Origin: Saccharopolyspora galaxeae
GTDB lineage: Bacteria; Actinomycetota; Actinomycetes; Mycobacteriales; Pseudonocardiaceae
Length of the DNA stretch: 64,000 bases
Reading direction: 5' to 3'
Assembly (NCBI RefSeq): GCF_016526145.1
Contig: NZ_JADDUE010000003.1
Span: 372,001-436,000, forward strand
Shown in pieces: positions 62,949 to 64,000 of the stretch (positions are counted from its first letter, which is position 1; the number at the start of each line of letters is the position of its first letter). The translations under genes were made by a program, and so were the position numbers. Below the pieces are notes generated by a model. It worked only from the letters and a program-made list of their open reading frames with translations. It did no database searches and was not told the DNA's origin.

Positions 62949-63701
62949 TCAGTGCCGCGCCGGCTGCTCCGGCACGTCGGCGGAGTGGTTCGCGCGCAGC
63001 CAGCCGCACCAGTCGTCGAGGCCGTCACCGCACTTGGCCGACAGCGGCAGCACCCGGATGCCCGGGTGGACGTGCCGCGCGTGCGCCACGAACCGCTGCA
63101 CGTCGAACTCCAGGTGCGGCAGCAGGTCCGTCTTGTTCAGCAGCACCAGGTCGGTGCCGCGGAAGACGTGCGGGTACTTCAGCGGCTTGTCCTCGCCCTC
63201 GGTGGTCGACACGATCAGCACCCGCCGGTGCTCGCCGAGGTCGAACAACGCCGGGGCGGCGAGGTTGCCGATGTTCTCGATGAACACCATCGAACGCCCG
63301 GCCGGCTGCAGCGAGCGCAGCCCCTCCTCGACCATGTCCGCGTCCAGGTGTCCGCCGCAACCGGTGTTGATCTGCACCACCCGGCAGCCCGCGGTGCGCA
63401 GCCGGTCGGCGTCGAGGTGGGTCTCCTGATCGCCTTCGATCACCGAGATGGACATCGCGGGTGCCAGTTCGCCGAGCGTGCGCTCCAGCAGCGTGGTCTT
63501 GCCGGAACCGGGCGAACTCATCAGGTGCAGCGCGAGGATCCTGCGGTGTGCCAACGCCTTGCGGGTCCGTTCGGCGCCGGAGCTGCGCTGCCGCGGCACC
63601 GGGTCGTCCGAATAGGACGGTGCGGTACCGCCGGATTCCGGGAATTCCGGCCCGGAGAGCCGGACCCCGCCGCGGTCGCCTCTTGCGCACCCACCGCACA
63701 T
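62949..63701 (-). CDS. hypB: Hydrogenase nickel incorporation GTPase HypB
   Basis: GTPase that helps insert nickel into [NiFe]-hydrogenase. The 250-aa protein starts MCGGCARG (CxxC, a reduced form of the N-terminal CxxCGC metal site), has the P-loop GSGKTT at residues 65-70, SVIEGDQETHLDADR, IENIGNLAAP and the G4 motif NKTD. The G-domain metal motif reads INTGCGGHLDAD, whereas the family norm is NTGxxCHLDA, so the Cys is shifted by two residues (Cys115, Gly117-His118). There is no histidine-rich nickel-storage stretch. An upstream GTG two codons earlier is also possible. Confidence 0.92.
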   Translation of the reverse strand: MCGGCARGDRGGVRLSGPEFPESGGTAPSYSDDPVPRQRSSGAERTRKALAHRRILALHLMSSPGSGKTTLLERTLGELAPAMSISVIEGDQETHLDADRLRTAGCRVVQINTGCGGHLDADMVEEGLRSLQPAGRSMVFIENIGNLAAPALFDLGEHRRVLIVSTTEGEDKPLKYPHVFRGTDLVLLNKTDLLPHLEFDVQRFVAHARHVHPGIRVLPLSAKCGDGLDDWCGWLRANHSADVPEQPARH

Positions 63702-63840
63702 GGTCACTGCACCTCCACGCGTGGCGTCCAGGCCGAGTCCGGTGGATCCGTCCCCAACGCGGTAAAGATCATCTCATCGTGGCAGAGAGCCGGACGGTTC
63801 TCCACACCGGAAGAGCCGCCGAGCGCCCCGGAAACGCACT

Positions 63841-64000
63841 TCACGCGGACAGAGCAACGCATACGGCGCCGTCATCCTCGCGCAGTGACAACGAAATCAG
63901 CCGCAGCCTCGGGCGCTTGCGCCCGACACCGCCCGCCCGCACGTCGTAGGGCTCGAAGCAGCCGGGGCACCACAGCAATCCGCCGTCCAACCGGCCACCG
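63841..64000 (-). CDS. C-terminal fragment of a protein with a CxxC motif (runs off the right edge)
   Basis: The last 52 codons of a gene transcribed toward hypB. The readable part contains LLWCPGCFEPYDVRAGG followed by the basic segment RKRPRLRLISLSL and ends in VCVALSA. The CPGC pair suggests one half of a zinc ribbon. It does not look like HypA to me. Its place upstream of hypB on the same strand (139-bp gap) suggests a role in the same hydrogenase locus, which is inference. I cannot name the family. Confidence 0.6.
   Translation of the reverse strand, partial: GGRLDGGLLWCPGCFEPYDVRAGGVGRKRPRLRLISLSLREDDGAVCVALSA

Overview
The window is a 64 kb piece of a high-GC actinobacterial chromosome. 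The mycothiol ligase gene at the left edge, the MptB-type mannosyltransferase, the SufR-SufBDCSU-DUF59 operon, the opcA-containing pentose phosphate operon and frequent GTG/TTG starts all fit Actinomycetia. The gene repertoire looks most like Pseudonocardiales (Saccharopolyspora-like); that genus guess is inference. I see no tRNA, rRNA, CRISPR array, insertion sequence or prophage.

Left part (1-21 kb), mostly accessory: the 5' end of mshC (minus); a glycine-betaine-type ABC transporter (ATPase with CBS region, permease, lipoprotein); a four-helix DUF2637 membrane protein behind a 26-bp palindrome; a MoxR-like ATPase/VWA pair; a beta-lactamase-fold serine hydrolase; an SDR; the conserved actinobacterial pair SCO1664-family/DUF3090; an LD-carboxypeptidase; a uridine-kinase-like protein with an eroded P-loop; an ABM protein; and a four-gene oligopeptide-type ABC operon read right to left.

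Middle (21-34.7 kb): an Imm1-like orphan immunity protein, a TetR regulator divergent from a SIS-domain protein, enoyl-CoA hydratase, a 69-aa HTH protein, and an ABC-F ATPase preceded by a leaderless 28-codon leader peptide and an intrinsic terminator (a likely ribosome-controlled attenuator). An acVLRF1 peptidyl-tRNA hydrolase lies just upstream, so this is a small translation-quality-control neighbourhood. Then come an MHS-type MFS transporter, a dGTPase, a lone lycopene-cyclase-family flavoprotein and an EAL-CBS-GGDEF protein with off-consensus catalytic motifs.

Right part (34.7-61.4 kb) is a conserved core block whose order matches the M. tuberculosis Rv1445c-Rv1466 region: sufR-B-D-C-S-U-DUF59 (minus), mptB, an ABC-2 exporter pair, a SCO6745-family protein, ctaA, a GbsR/MarR regulator, ATP-grasp plus a small protein, qor, DUF2157, ctaB, then tkt-tal-pgi-zwf-opcA-pgl ending at a strong terminator. 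Fe-S assembly, heme A synthesis (CtaB makes heme O, CtaA oxidises it) and NADPH supply sit side by side.

Right edge (61.4-64 kb): a PPOX-fold flavin/heme protein, an RraA-family protein, hypB and the 3' end of a zinc-ribbon gene, suggesting that a [NiFe]-hydrogenase maturation cluster continues beyond the window. Most intergenic regions between convergent genes carry GC-rich hairpin terminators.
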